A stretch of 64,000 nt of DNA from Neckera pumila (Eukaryota; Streptophyta; Bryopsida; Hypnales; Neckeraceae). The stretch covers positions 8,122,001 to 8,186,000 of the forward strand of contig OZ018415.1 in assembly GCA_963969595.1 (NCBI GenBank), read 5' to 3'. Below are positions 25,101 to 37,000 of the stretch, one piece after another. The position numbers were made by a program, and so were the translations under genes. The notes under the pieces are model-generated. The model ran no database searches. It was given only the letters and a program-made list of their open reading frames with translations, and was not told where the DNA came from. Position 1 is the first letter of the stretch. Each line of letters begins with the position of its first letter.

Positions 25101-28032
25101 AAAAAAAATTTTAAGTACTTTAAACATTACAACTACACCAACAGTCCAGTATATAATTTGATTCATCTTACAGTTTGAGAAATTTTGGAGAACAACGAGA
25201 GTAATCATGACACAACTCTAACTTTTTCTAGTGTATTGGTAGAGCAGGATTTATGGAATAAACGCCCGGCAGCCCTATACCGGATCTACAGCCTATACAT
25301 ATTTACAGCCCAATTATCAGGAGCTTTTATGGAACCCCAACAGCCGTACTAACAACATGCTGTGATACCAATACCGATACCGATAGGCAAAATCTGAAAC
25401 GCTGTGGATGATGCACCAACCTGGAGTAGCAGGCAGGATGATGTCAAGAACTGGAGAATGCTCGAGATCTAATTGACCACTTCGGTTCTCTCGATAACAC
25501 AAAACTTGCAACCGTGTGACACCCCATCTGACGCTTGCCAAAGCAAGAAGGTTCCGAAGTGGCCAACCAGGATTCGCCGGAAGATTCGATGGATCATAAA
25601 ACGCTAAAATGACCTGTAGCACGAGTAGATTATTCAGGCATTAATTTGACCAGATCGTATTTGCAATTTCGAATGTGGAAGGTTATCATCTTTCAGATAC
25701 ACCTCAGCGCGATCCGACAATAAACTCGAACAGACGACACGTACAAACCAGAATACTGTTTTAGAACAGTTACTAATAACAAATAAATAAATGGCAGACA
25801 CGTTTGCTAGCAATGTTGGTCAAACATGATCTGCAAAACAGACTTCAGCGTCCTCACCTTTCCACCATCTTGTTGAGCAGCGTCCCATTCCTTCAAGGGT
25901 TGTGCCTTTACTTTGGCATCAGGTGTTATATTCAACAAGAAGGAGGTAAGACCTGCAGAATTGGACAGAAAGTTACACAACAAGAACCCATCATTTATCA
26001 ATAGAGCTGATATTAAAAACTACATAAGCCACAAAAGAAACACCATCTCGAATCACTTGACCAATCCCTGAAATAAATTTTGCACAGAATCAATAATGCA
26101 GAGTCCTCAATCATAGATCTAAAGGGGGATTCTTAGCAACCTCAAAATACTAAAGCGCCTCCAGAACTGACAGGATCATGCACCAGAATTAAAAACAGAG
26201 AAAAACAAAAAAGAGGATCAAAAGATGGGACATACTTGCACCAGATGGCAAGGCTCGCCACTCGGTGCATGCCGCCAACACTCCTGCAGCCTGACAAGCA
26301 AGTGAGTGAATGACTAATGTTCAAGTGCAACACTAATCTGATCAAATAGTGCACTGGAGTGGACCAGTAAGAGGAATGTCGGTAGAATTCTATGATAAAA
26401 GCCGACATTTCAGCATGAAAAAGACAATAAGCGACAAACTCTCCCAAGGAAAATTAATATTGAAATCGAATCAGAAAAGAGGAACCAGATATGGTTTGCA
26501 AATATAATGCTTGAAGATTAGTCCAGGCAGATGAGTCACCTCATCTTTAGTAAAGAAGTCACAGGCAGCTTGACAAGACGCAGCAGTGGCCTGCGGCGAC
26601 ATTCTCAATCCTGGAAAAGCAAACCTGTAAGTGAAAGTCCACTTCTTCAGATCAGCGTATGAAACAACGAGGAACCTGCTCAGCAGGCTGGTGTCTTCCT
26701 CTGCCCTTCCAGATTTAATATCCTCCCATATCTGTAACATCATGAAAGATAGTATCAAAGACATTATCTCAAACCCCAACCCCTTATTGTAAACAGAAAG
26801 ATACCAAATGTGAAAAGAACATATTAATCGCAATTTTTCATATCAAGCGGTTCTTGCACAAAAATGATCATTGCGAAAGCAGGTGGACAACAGTCTACCC
26901 CTTCTAGCTTTAAATACCACGATAGAAGCACAGTGAATGCAATACTGCAGGTTTTACAGGTGAAAAAGTGCACACGGATTAGTGCACTTTCAGCTAGTAC
27001 AGCACGATTTCGTATCATTTTTGTGATCACAAATGCACATGAGAATACCTTGTCAGCTGTGTCTTTCAATAGCGAGGGCTTGTCCAGGGCATTGTAAGTC
27101 TCCACAGTGTTGGTGTTGTGCAAAGTTCCGGGTACTGGGAGACGGTTTCGGTTGTACGGAACTTGGGAGGGTCCGTTGCCGACACCCGGATCAGGTGGTA
27201 ATGATTCCATCATCAGCTGCAAGTACGACGGGGCATGCGGCTGGTTGCATGGTGCGAAAAACCCTGGCAATGAATCAATTCACTCATTTCACTCAGCTCC
27301 TTTAGAGATACACCTATCATTTCACTCAATGTCATACAAGGAGCAATCATAAACCCTGGTTTTTGAGAACGGCAAGTAATGCCAGATTCGATTTTTTTGG
27401 ACTAACTACTTTTGCATTTTTTTTTTCCCTACTCCTGTCAACATCCTGTGTTCATGAGCGACCACCTCTCAGGTCTTAAGTTGTTTAGAAGGTCAGAATA
27501 AGCAAAGTCTAAAGCATAATTTTGAGGAAGCTACCATAGTGACTTTAAAAATTCTATGCACTCCAAAAATTCCAAAACGACTTGTGCTGACTTCAATTTC
27601 CTCTTGGCAAAAACACAAAAATATTCAAAATTCATTTCTCATCAAGCGCACATAAGTCAAATTCGTATTCGCACGTCTCTTACAGCACAGAACAGCAATA
27701 AATTGTTTGGGAAAGAGAAATCTCAATTTCAAGATTTTGAGAGCTCAGAACACAAAATCCACTCACAATTCTATCATCAATCTTGCACAGACAAAGCCAC
27801 CAAAATCAGGTCACCAAAGGAATGAATCACACAATTTCCTACCAGAGATGGCGATAGGCCCCTCGGTGAGTTTCTGCGTATCAAGTTTGAAATCCGCCAG
27901 GCGGTGCCAGAAGCTCACATCAGCAGATCCCCCCCACGCCACGAACTTGAACGGCATGGGCTCCTCCGTCGCTCCTTCATGAGTACTCGCTGCATCCCCC
28001 TCTGTCGGTGGCGCAGCAGTAATCCCCATCAC
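22164..28032 (-). CDS. ATG7: ATG7, E1-like activating enzyme of autophagy (702 aa, 14 exons)
   Basis: ATG7 adenylates ATG8 and ATG12, holds them as thioesters and passes them to the E2 enzymes ATG3 and ATG10 in the cytosol. Exons in transcript order are 28032-27843, 27263-27049, 26731-26540, 26290-26236, 25952-25858, 25613-25421, 25076-24986, 24836-24692, 24545-24390, 23756-23568, 23433-23287, 23044-22929, 22747-22591 and 22331-22164. All join in frame to 702 residues (Arabidopsis about 697). The N-terminal domain shows [20 protein letters not shown]. The nucleotide-binding loop [15 protein letters not shown] is at about 376-390. The [16 protein letters not shown] block follows. The catalytic cysteine, in [13 protein letters not shown], is near residue 567. 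The acidic C-terminal tail, which binds ATG8 in this family, ends [14 protein letters not shown]. Nothing essential is missing. The first intron (579 bp) is the largest. Confidence 0.97.
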
Positions 28033-29126
28033 TCAATCCAAATCGACCTCAACCAATAAATAAATAAATAAATCCAAACCGATCTCTATCAATCAATCAA
28101 TCAATCCTCTAAAATTCACTCACACCCCCCGAACCCTAAAATCTGGAATCCCAAGATGGGTTCTCCTGAAGCTCTCAAAAACGCCAATTTGATCTGCGAC
28201 TGCTTCCAGAAAAGAGAAGAGATAACTCTCCGTTACGCAAGCGGTGAAGTGGAAGCGACGGCAAGAGCATCAGTCAAGTCACCGCTCTTTAAAAAGTTAC
28301 GACATCGGAGATCGCTCATGAGATCATGTGAGAAAGAAGATGATATTCTCTTGCAATGCAAGATTCGAAGGAATCAATTGGCCGCGATCAATGGAAACTG
28401 GAAATTTTGACGCGGGAGCAGTGGAATTGATAGTGGGAAGAAAGAATCGAAACGTGTCCCGCCATAGCTGAAGTCTTCGGAAGCTCTGGACTACATTATG
28501 CTGTATTTACGTCCGAGGAAGCCGAGCAACCGGTAGTCACCGGTGAACGAAAAAGATGACCGACGACTGTCAGTTCTTCATTCATTGCTGCTCTCCTACA
28601 AATTCCTTGACATTTTACATAACATTATTGTAGAGTGTTAGCAGATTCGACCGTCCAAATTATTTTGGTGGGTTTTTTGGCCAAAATTTGGGCACCGGTT
28701 ACATTAGCATTACGAAAATTGGATGAAAAAATGGATGATATTCTCAGATCCTACTCAAAAGAATATTAGGTTTATTAATATTTGTATGAAAGTGACTAAT
28801 AGTAGTATTTTTGTGAATGAATGTAGAGATGTAGGTGATGATTCTATACTTATTTACATACATTATCAAGTGCAAGTCATCTACAAATCCAAAAAATCAA
28901 AAGCATTGGTTGGTTTAGCACTCATGTGCCAATTTGAATATTTATTGCAAAAAAATAAATAAATAAATAAATAAATAAATTGCAATTTTTGTTAAGATTT
29001 TCTTTATTACCATATAAAAAAATATTTTAAAAAATAATAAGTTTCCTAGACCGATTTGTATGTATATATATATATATATATTTTGGCAATTCACTATAAG
29101 ATATTCATTCTCAATGGAAATTGGAT
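28033..29126. other. ATG7 upstream region and AT-rich intergenic DNA
   Basis: Short AATA and ATCA tandem runs lie at 28050-28110, just upstream of the ATG7 start. An 84-codon plus-strand frame at 28156-28410 is open but matches nothing I know. It lies in the divergent upstream region, so I leave it uncalled. (AAAT)n near 28950 and (TA)n near 29062 follow. Confidence 0.5.
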
Positions 29127-30061
29127 TTAACCCCTAAAGTCCCATTGTCCCTTTGGGGGACAAATCAGATTCTGGGCAGGTACCTACGGGCTTAATTTTT
29201 AGTGAAACTTTTTGAAACCTTTCTATAAAATAGAAAAACTGATTAGCTTTGTGGGAATATAATTTTTACTTCAATTGGTGCCAAGCAGCAAAAGTTATAC
29301 CACAAAAAGCTTCAAACTGAACTCGGCGGGCAGCACAAAATCTTTTGCAAAAAGTCAAAATAAATTTTAGTTTTTTTTTTCTCTGAAACTTTATATTTTT
29401 GTCTATATGTGAAGCTTTGATTCATTTTATTTGGACTAATAAGGAGCAAGTTATGGACAATCTTGTTTTTCAGGCAATCTAAGTATCTTTTTGAAAAAAT
29501 TACTTGTAGAATTCATTTCTGAATGCAATTTTCACAATTTTTTACATTTTTTTTTTGAGAATGTTGTGTTTGCTTGCGAAAACAATCTCACCATTGGTGT
29601 TATTGTATTTCAATCCCATCTAAGAGCTATTAATGATCTAGTTTTTCTTTCAATCTTGGGCTTATTTCTACTTAACAATTTTTTAAAGAATGAATACCAA
29701 GTTGTTGTTTTTTTAATTTTTTTTGGCAGACTTTGAACTTACATCTTCAACATAAAAAAATTTAAATTCAAAGTCTATGGGGCAAAAAATTTCCACAAAT
29801 GGCGATCAAAGTCATTTGAAATTGCAGGTCAGTGTTCAAAAAAACTTTCTTTTTCAACTTTGAATGCTAATATCTCCCAATCCATATTGTCAAACTTCAT
29901 GAAATTTTTACCACATGATCTTTGACAAGTGAAGTACAAGATCCTACGGTTCAATTCTAAATAAAAAAATAAAAAAAAATGTGTTCTTGGGTGAATGCAA
30001 CCAAAATGGCGGTTTTGAGTGTTTTTTGATAGAAAAATGACCTTGGGACTTTAGGGGTTAA
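29127..30061. mobile_element. TTAA element D (935 bp, piggyBac-like MITE)
   Basis: It begins TTAACCCCTAAAGTCCCA and ends GGGACTTTAGGGGTTAA, an almost perfect terminal inverted repeat of about 17 bp. It aligns along its length with element B in the same orientation. Its left-end block ATTGTCCCTTTGGGGGAC itself can form a small hairpin. The flanks (GGAT before, ATATCC after) are unrelated to those of the other copies. There is no transposase frame. Confidence 0.8.
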
Positions 30062-31662
30062 ATATCCTTTACCAATGTAAAGTTAGAATTTTTTATAAGC
30101 TCTTCTATTTCTCTATTGGAGATATAAATGAAGTTGAGGATGCATGTGTAATGAGCATATATTTAAGTGTATGGCATCATTCTTTGTAGCGATTTTCAAG
30201 AGTTGGAGGTTGCAAAAAGGAACATTTAATAATATCTTGCAAATTATGAGAAGGTGGATTGTTTAAATTGCAATATAATTAATTTACAACTTAGATTTTC
30301 TTATTGTCAACTTTATGATCAATGTAATGAACTCATCTTTATTATTGCCTATCTTTCCTATTTTCTTGAATTTTTTGTCTTAATTGTAGTTATAAGTTGT
30401 GTGTATCCACCAATCTGAGAGCTTTCTTCACTACTATATAAGAGTTGCATAAATAGGACCAAAAACTCCCAATTAGGAAGAAGATACCTCAATGTGATTG
30501 GTTACATACAAAATTGCTTTGCTTGTTATTCCAAAAGAAATGTAGGTTGAATTAAAATTCAAACGCAATCTAAAATAAGAATTTAAGGGGGTCCAAATGA
30601 AAGGTGACATGCCATGACTTAAAGGCTAAATAAGCTCTAATATCTTCATATTTGTTTCTTTTAATTTGTAAAATATAATTCAACCAAGTAGCAAGTGTTT
30701 CTTGGGGAGCCTTTAAATCTAATAGTTAATTTTGTTGACTTGACAAGTACCATATCACCAAGCATTCTTTAGAACCTACAAGTATGAATGGCCCATTATT
30801 GTTGCAAAGTTGCACTTGGTAGTACTGACACTCACTTTGAATCTTCCTTTAATTATTTAAGGATTGTTTTTGTGCTTGGTAATATTGGTAGAGGTTCAAA
30901 TTTTCCAATTCCACTATTTAACTCTAAATTTTCCAATTTTATAGCTAATCTTAAGGTACAATGATTCATTACTTATGCTTTGATTGTTGCATATACTCAT
31001 GCTTATTGGATTTACAATTTTTTTATACAATAGGACAACAAATCAAGGAATCCTCTATACGTGTTTTGGCCAATCTATTTTTGAGAGGAAGAAATATACC
31101 TGGCATTATAGGTGGTCAAAATGAAACATATAGCTTCATATTGTTGTCCTTAGAGGAGGCTATTCTTGTCCTTTTGAATCCTAATGTGGTTCTTTTAATT
31201 CCCTATATGGTTGCAATGGTAAGCCAAAAGTATTCCTCAAGATAATAGAATAATGAATGAGCCTTTATCACCATATAGAACCCACATAGTCATATTCAAG
31301 GAATTCATTAAATTATCACTTTCAACCCAATTTCAACCCAATTTCAACCCTTCCCTTTCCAATCCCATACTAAATTAGCCAAATACAAACTTGAATACAA
31401 TTTCACTATATTGGAATGCAATAAAGTGAAATTGGATATAGTAATAGGGTGTACATTGAGGTTGGGGTCTATTTTAAGTTTGTATACTTAAATTGATACC
31501 AACTTGCTAAATTGCAAAAAGAATAATAGAAGACCTTCAAAATGTACAAGTATTTGCTGGTCTTTCAACATATCCCTCGATTTGGTGAATGTAAAATTAT
31601 AAACCCTATTTAAAAGTGACTACTCATGCAATTTTTGTTTCTTCAAGGTTCCAAATGTGGTA
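30062..31662. other. AT-rich intergenic DNA
   Basis: No gene or named repeat is visible. One 94-codon plus-strand frame (30961-31245) is hydrophobic and AT-rich and looks like chance. A short triplication of CCCAATTTCAA occurs near 31,325. Confidence 0.5.
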
Positions 31663-32359
31663 CTCCATCCTGTCCCAAAATGACCTTCTTATTAGACAAA
31701 ATGATCTTCTTATTAAACAAAATGTTCTAGATTAAGCTTGAAAATAATAATTTCTTAAATCCAATTTGACATGTAAGAAGTATTCTCCTAGCATCCTAGA
31801 AATTTTTGTTCTAGATTAATTTTTGACATGCAATTTTGGGATGCTAAAATGTGGGATTTTGGAGGCCCCTGAAGGAGCACCAGTAGTCATTGATTTGGCT
31901 AGCATGGTGTAGTTCCCGCCTGTCTTTCTTATGATGTCTACTTCATCATCCTTCCCAAGCTGGTGGGCTATTCTTGGGTCAATTAGAATGTGTACAGGTA
32001 ACTATTAGTGGATGCCTAAATTAGGTGGTGGGACTGGAAAGCACACCAGGTTTGGGAAGTAGTTGCATTTTGATTGGAAGGAGGACAAGGCCAGCTTAGA
32101 AAAGTCCAAAAATAAGTTGTCAATTTATTTTCAAAGTACTCCGGCCAATCTACAGTAAAGTATTGTACAATTCCCAAACTTTATTTTTGGGCCCTTCCTC
32201 ACATTACACCATGAAGATCTTTTTGGGACAACAAATTCATGCCAACAAGAAGCCAACATTTGGAGATGAAGGAAATGTATCCTTTTGAATCTATAATCCA
32301 TCATAGGAGCATACAATGTGTTGTTTTTGAAAATTTGTAACATTTTGGGACAGAGGAAG
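31663..32359. mobile_element. Stowaway-like (Tc1/mariner) element, 697 bp, TA target duplication
   Basis: The left end CTCCATCCTGTCCCAAAATG and the right end (complement CTTCCTCTGTCCCAAAATG) are close to the CTCCCTCCGTCCCAAAAT ends of plant Stowaway MITEs. TA dinucleotides flank the element on both sides, as expected for this superfamily. At about 700 bp it is longer than most Stowaways. I find no intact mariner transposase, so it is non-autonomous or decayed. Confidence 0.75.
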
Positions 32360-32534
32360 TATTTCCTTTAATCTATGATCCATCATAGGAGCATATAATG
32401 TGTTGCTCTTGAAAAATTTGCAGTGAAAAAAGAACTGTGACTATAGTCAAAATGAGAAAAGTAATAAAGAGACTACTAAAATTCTCTACTCTACTATATG
32501 GCCGGACTCTATTCTAAAACACTAGTTGCAAAAG

Positions 32535-32802
32535 CATTAGATGATAATCAGGGGTCTTGGAGGGCTGTTTCAAGCCCATTCCCTGATCTGGGCTTGATCT
32601 ACCCAGATTCAGTGAACACCGGTACGGATGTGTCAGAATTTTTTTTTTACCAAAATATCATTTTAAGCATTTTTTTTTTGGCAAGAAATGACATGGCAGT
32701 CGTTGTGCCACGTCAGCCTGCTGCTGCGTTCCCGCAGTCTGGGAACGCAGCAGACATCAAGGGAACTCAGAGCCCTCCAAGACCCCCAAATCTCATCTAA
32801 TG
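32535..32802. mobile_element. Inverted-repeat element, 268 bp, with a perfect internal hairpin
   Basis: Both ends carry CATTAGATGA, then a short variable spacer, then GGGGTCTTGGAGGGCT in inverted orientation, giving terminal repeats of about 33 bp. Inside, 32721-32733 and 32741-32753 form a perfect 13-bp GC-rich stem (CTGCTGCGTTCCC) with a 7-base loop. There are no coding frames. The superfamily is not clear from these ends. Confidence 0.7.
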
Positions 32803-34075
32803 TATGCATCAAACGAGCTCATGGTAAAGCACTCCTTGCGAATGCCACTCCTGAGAATCTATAAAAATACGGAAAGACAGCAAGCGATGTCGGTTGTTGA
32901 GGAAAATGTTTTTATTTATTGAAGACTTGAGTTTCCACAGCGATGGCACATGTGATAAAGCTGTGGAAACCAACTCCTGCACTAAAAAAACGAGCAAGTA
33001 TTTCTTGCAAATGTAGTCTAGGGATCACCGTAGAAGCATTCAGACTATTATGTCTGAACCCCCGGTTTCCAAGTACATAAACAAGTCATCTCTGAATGTG
33101 GACGTGTACATATAACCCCAAAACAAAACTATCACGGTACTACTCCAAACTCATATATGCTTCATGAAAAAACCTCATAAACAGGCACTTGCAAGAGTCC
33201 ATAGTCCCCCTCTCACGAAGCAAACTTCCACAAAAAAGAGCACTCTACGGACACTATCCCCTATTCACACAAAGCAATGCTGACTTGTCGCACTCCAACC
33301 TGATCAGCACCACTTTTCTGAGGTGATCATGTTGCTCAGAGAATCATGTCTTCAAACTGTTAGCAGCTTGCACTTAGTAAAGCTACTCATTTTCGACGAT
33401 GCTCAATCGCCATTTGCCTGCAATTGATAGACCCAACCTCTGCTTCCATGAAACTTGCTGTACCATCATGATCCCACATGTATTCAGGGGGCTTGATAGA
33501 ACACAATATATGCACACTTCCGCGAACTCTGGTGGCTCCAATCAGGGGAGTGTTTTGTCGCCCAGAACATCCACGCAAAGATACCCCAAGAAAATATATT
33601 CAGCAAAGTTGATGACGCGAGGAAAATAACCCGTTCTAGATTGAAGCTCGAAGCCTGCATAGCGAGTGCCTTTCAATCCATCACGAGTAAACCCCAAATT
33701 GCTTACTTCTTGAGCACCTTGCTGGAATATACTGAATTATAAAACCTCCTCGTGGCAACAGCACTGGACAGGGTCCTCTAGCTTACCCAGATCCACCAAT
33801 ATAGGTATAGCTCTCTTGTTTCAAAATATCCCGTTTCAGCGTCACAAACTTCCAGTCCGTCAGACAGTGGTCTCTTGTTCATGACCTGTATACAATATCT
33901 GCGATCTTTCCTGTACGCCTGAATGGAAATCGATGATTGATGATCAAGGGATACATCCAAGATAGAGACAGCCAAGGCAAAATCCCAAAGGGATCTGCCA
34001 AAATAGCCTCTCTATATCCATAATTTTGAGGGTGCTGTAGACCATAGGAACCATGCAATTCCCTTCTCTTTTGTG
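32803..34075 (-). other. Probable long 3' UTR of UPF1
   Basis: Downstream of the UPF1 stop on the minus strand, no other gene appears for 1.2 kb. On that strand an AATAAATAAA polyadenylation-type signal occurs near 32920-32911. This suggests a 3' UTR of about 1.15 kb, unless an earlier site or a UTR intron is used. Confidence 0.4.
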
Positions 34076-37000
34076 CTAGCCATTAAAGCGACGCTGACCA
34101 GCCTGCTGCTGTTGCGAATTGTGAGGCTGGTTGTATTGAGTGAAAGGCTGTGGGTAGACATGCCCCAGAGAATTCTGCAAATAAACAGAACAGATTCAGC
34201 GACCTCGCACTGTAATAAATTATAATTCATGATCTGGGTGTAACACACATCCACCACCTTAAAAAATCGAGTTCTTTATTCTCTTGATCATCAATTATGG
34301 AGATAGTGAAAATTAAGATTGTTACAAATATGCCTATTGAAATTACATAAATTCTTGAGGCAAACATTAAGTAGCACATTTCAAGAAGTATAGAGAAAAA
34401 AACAGATACCTGGGATTGGAGGGCCCCAAGACCATAATGATTTTGGGTAGATGGCAGGTCCTGAGAGCGGTCATTGAAAGCTCCTTGAGTGAAGAGGCCA
34501 TCGGTAGCGTGACTCAAGAAGTCCTGCTGAACACAGCTCAAACGCAGTAGTAAGCCCAAACAGACGTGCAAATTATACGAGGGTTAACAGATACGAAACA
34601 TTCGACCTTTGACAGGCGAATTTGAGCATCACGTAACCTCGCCTTCTAGTAAAAATGAAGTAACAAAAAACAACCACTCCACTATGACGAACTCATACCT
34701 GTGTGGCAAAATCACTCCCGCCCGATTGATGTGAGTAGCCCGGTTGTGAGTTCTGAGTTATGAAATCTCCACCATAGCCACCTTGGTTAGCTTGAGTACT
34801 ATATTCCATCCCAAAAGCGCCCTGGGTAGCAAAATCCTGCCCATTGTAGCCAACATGTGACCCTTGTGACTTGAAATCCTCTCCAAAGAAATCCTGCGAC
34901 ATGCCTCCTAGTGAGAACCCCTCCCGGATATTCTGACTCAGGGTTTGCGTTTGTAACTGGGTTAACAGTCCTTGCTGTGTCATGGGACCCCCGAGAGAGG
35001 CCTGAGTAGCAGGACTGTCAAGTCCACCAAATCCAAAGGGTGAGGCCTGCTGTGAGGCCTGATGATGAGACAGGTGACCACCAATAGGACCACTTGTGCT
35101 ACCTCTACCAGTCCCAAAGCCACGACTGCCAGCTTGCGGGCCCTGAGGCACTGCACCTATTGGACCATGCATGCCACCCCTGGACGGAATTGCATACGGC
35201 TGAGTTAGAGGTGTGCTTGGAAATCCTGTAAGTGGAACCCCTCGAGATGGTGTAAGACCGCCATGAGGAACCCCTATTTTCTGGCCAGAACCGTTGCTCA
35301 AAGGACCAAATGGCATGTATCCAATACCTGCATAATCGAATAAAAAAGTAAGAGATTTGTGCAGCACATTAATTCACAAGAAACACTTGCAGAAAGACAG
35401 TGATAAAATGTAGACGAAAAAATAGCTTAAAAATCTACTGCAAAAACGCATCGGTATGTTGACATCACGCAGTAGATGAAATGTGAACAATTCCTTGCCA
35501 TAAACTTGACGACACCATACCACGGTGCGTATTAAATATTGTCCGGTAATCCTTTTGAATGTTATACAATCAATAGTAAGCTCAAATGGCTGACAATCAG
35601 CGACAAGAACATGCAATATTTTTAATGCTTAAGATTAGTAAACCATGACGATTAATAACATGTTGCAAATTCAAATTTGAAGTGGCAGCTAGGGAAGTTC
35701 CACGTAGGTATATTACCGTTTCGCCCATCGACCGACCGAGCTCGTCCATTTCGGCGGTCATTGGCAGTGGCCCCAGTCGCTGCACTCGCAGTAGCTGCTG
35801 GCACAAAACCTTCCCCAGGACCCAAAGCTGGTCCACCGCCTCCAGGATAGACACGGCGATCGTTGTAAACCTTCTTGGGTTTTTGAAACTGAACCATACT
35901 CTGTTTCAAGTTGTTCAATGAACCTTCCACTAACACCTCATGTTCCTATATCCATAAAGCAAGGAGAGCAAGAAAATGTTAAGAGTAACGAAATCTTTTA
36001 AAGATTTGTGAAATCACAAGATCTCCTATATTACATGATAAACCGTGCAGGGTTAAATAGCATCAACAACATTCACGAACACAAAAATCGTGAACAAAAG
36101 AGAGCAGTTTAATTTCAGCATCCTGCAAACCATACTGAAATATCAAAAAAGTAAAATTGATTGTTTCTAGTTCTAAGAAAATTCTGGGGTACGTGATAAA
36201 ACCCAACCCTTACCTTGTAATGAGTCAGGAGAGTGTTCCACAAAGGCTGCTTGCTAAGAACCTTTGGGTTGCCCAAAATTACAACACCATAGCGAGCTCG
36301 TGTGAGAGCGACATTAAGCCTCCGTGGATCATTGAGAAAGCCAATTCCCTGTCACAGTATTGCACCACGATCATAGTTGATGGTCACAGAACTTCTTGTA
36401 GGGAACTTCTTGTATCCAACTTTGAGAGAAAACAGTAAACATGAAGTACTGAGTGCGACATGAACATGAAACAAACAACTTACAAAGTACTCCATGATGA
36501 AACGTACCTGATGCTCATTACTCCTGACGCAGGAAAGAATGATGAAGTCCTTCTCCCGACCCTGGAAGGAGTCTACACTTGCGACCTGAAAAATCCAGGC
36601 ATATTATCAAAAGTTCAAAAATGAAGCTATTTGAAGAAGCCTTCGGAAAAAAGTTCATCAGGAGGCTTGTCCATATGCAAGCAGTGTACCTCTATCTCCT
36701 TATATAATTGTTGCCGCAAAGAGCCATTTCTAGCCATATTATTAACAATGTATGCACGCTGCCCTTCGTATGGAGTGATCACACCAATCTGTCCAGACAA
36801 GGAAAGAGAATAACATGAGTAGATACTCCATCATTCAAATAACCTTCATGTTTCAAAAAGTCACAATCTGAACATTAGGCATAGAAACTCTTCAGGAAAT
36901 CTGGAGTACAAAGACGCTGAAAGTAAGAAAATGGTGACGTTGAAAGCTTATGAGCAATATCGAGAGAACCAGGCTCGTGACTGATGACTACTGTCATGTA

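Noticed and set aside
28156..28410. 84-codon open frame divergent from ATG7
   Set aside because: No family resemblance. It lies in the short ATG7 upstream region, with no splice partner or supporting motif.
30961..31245. 94-codon hydrophobic frame
   Set aside because: AT-rich sequence gives hydrophobic codons by chance, and there are no neighbours or motifs to support a gene.
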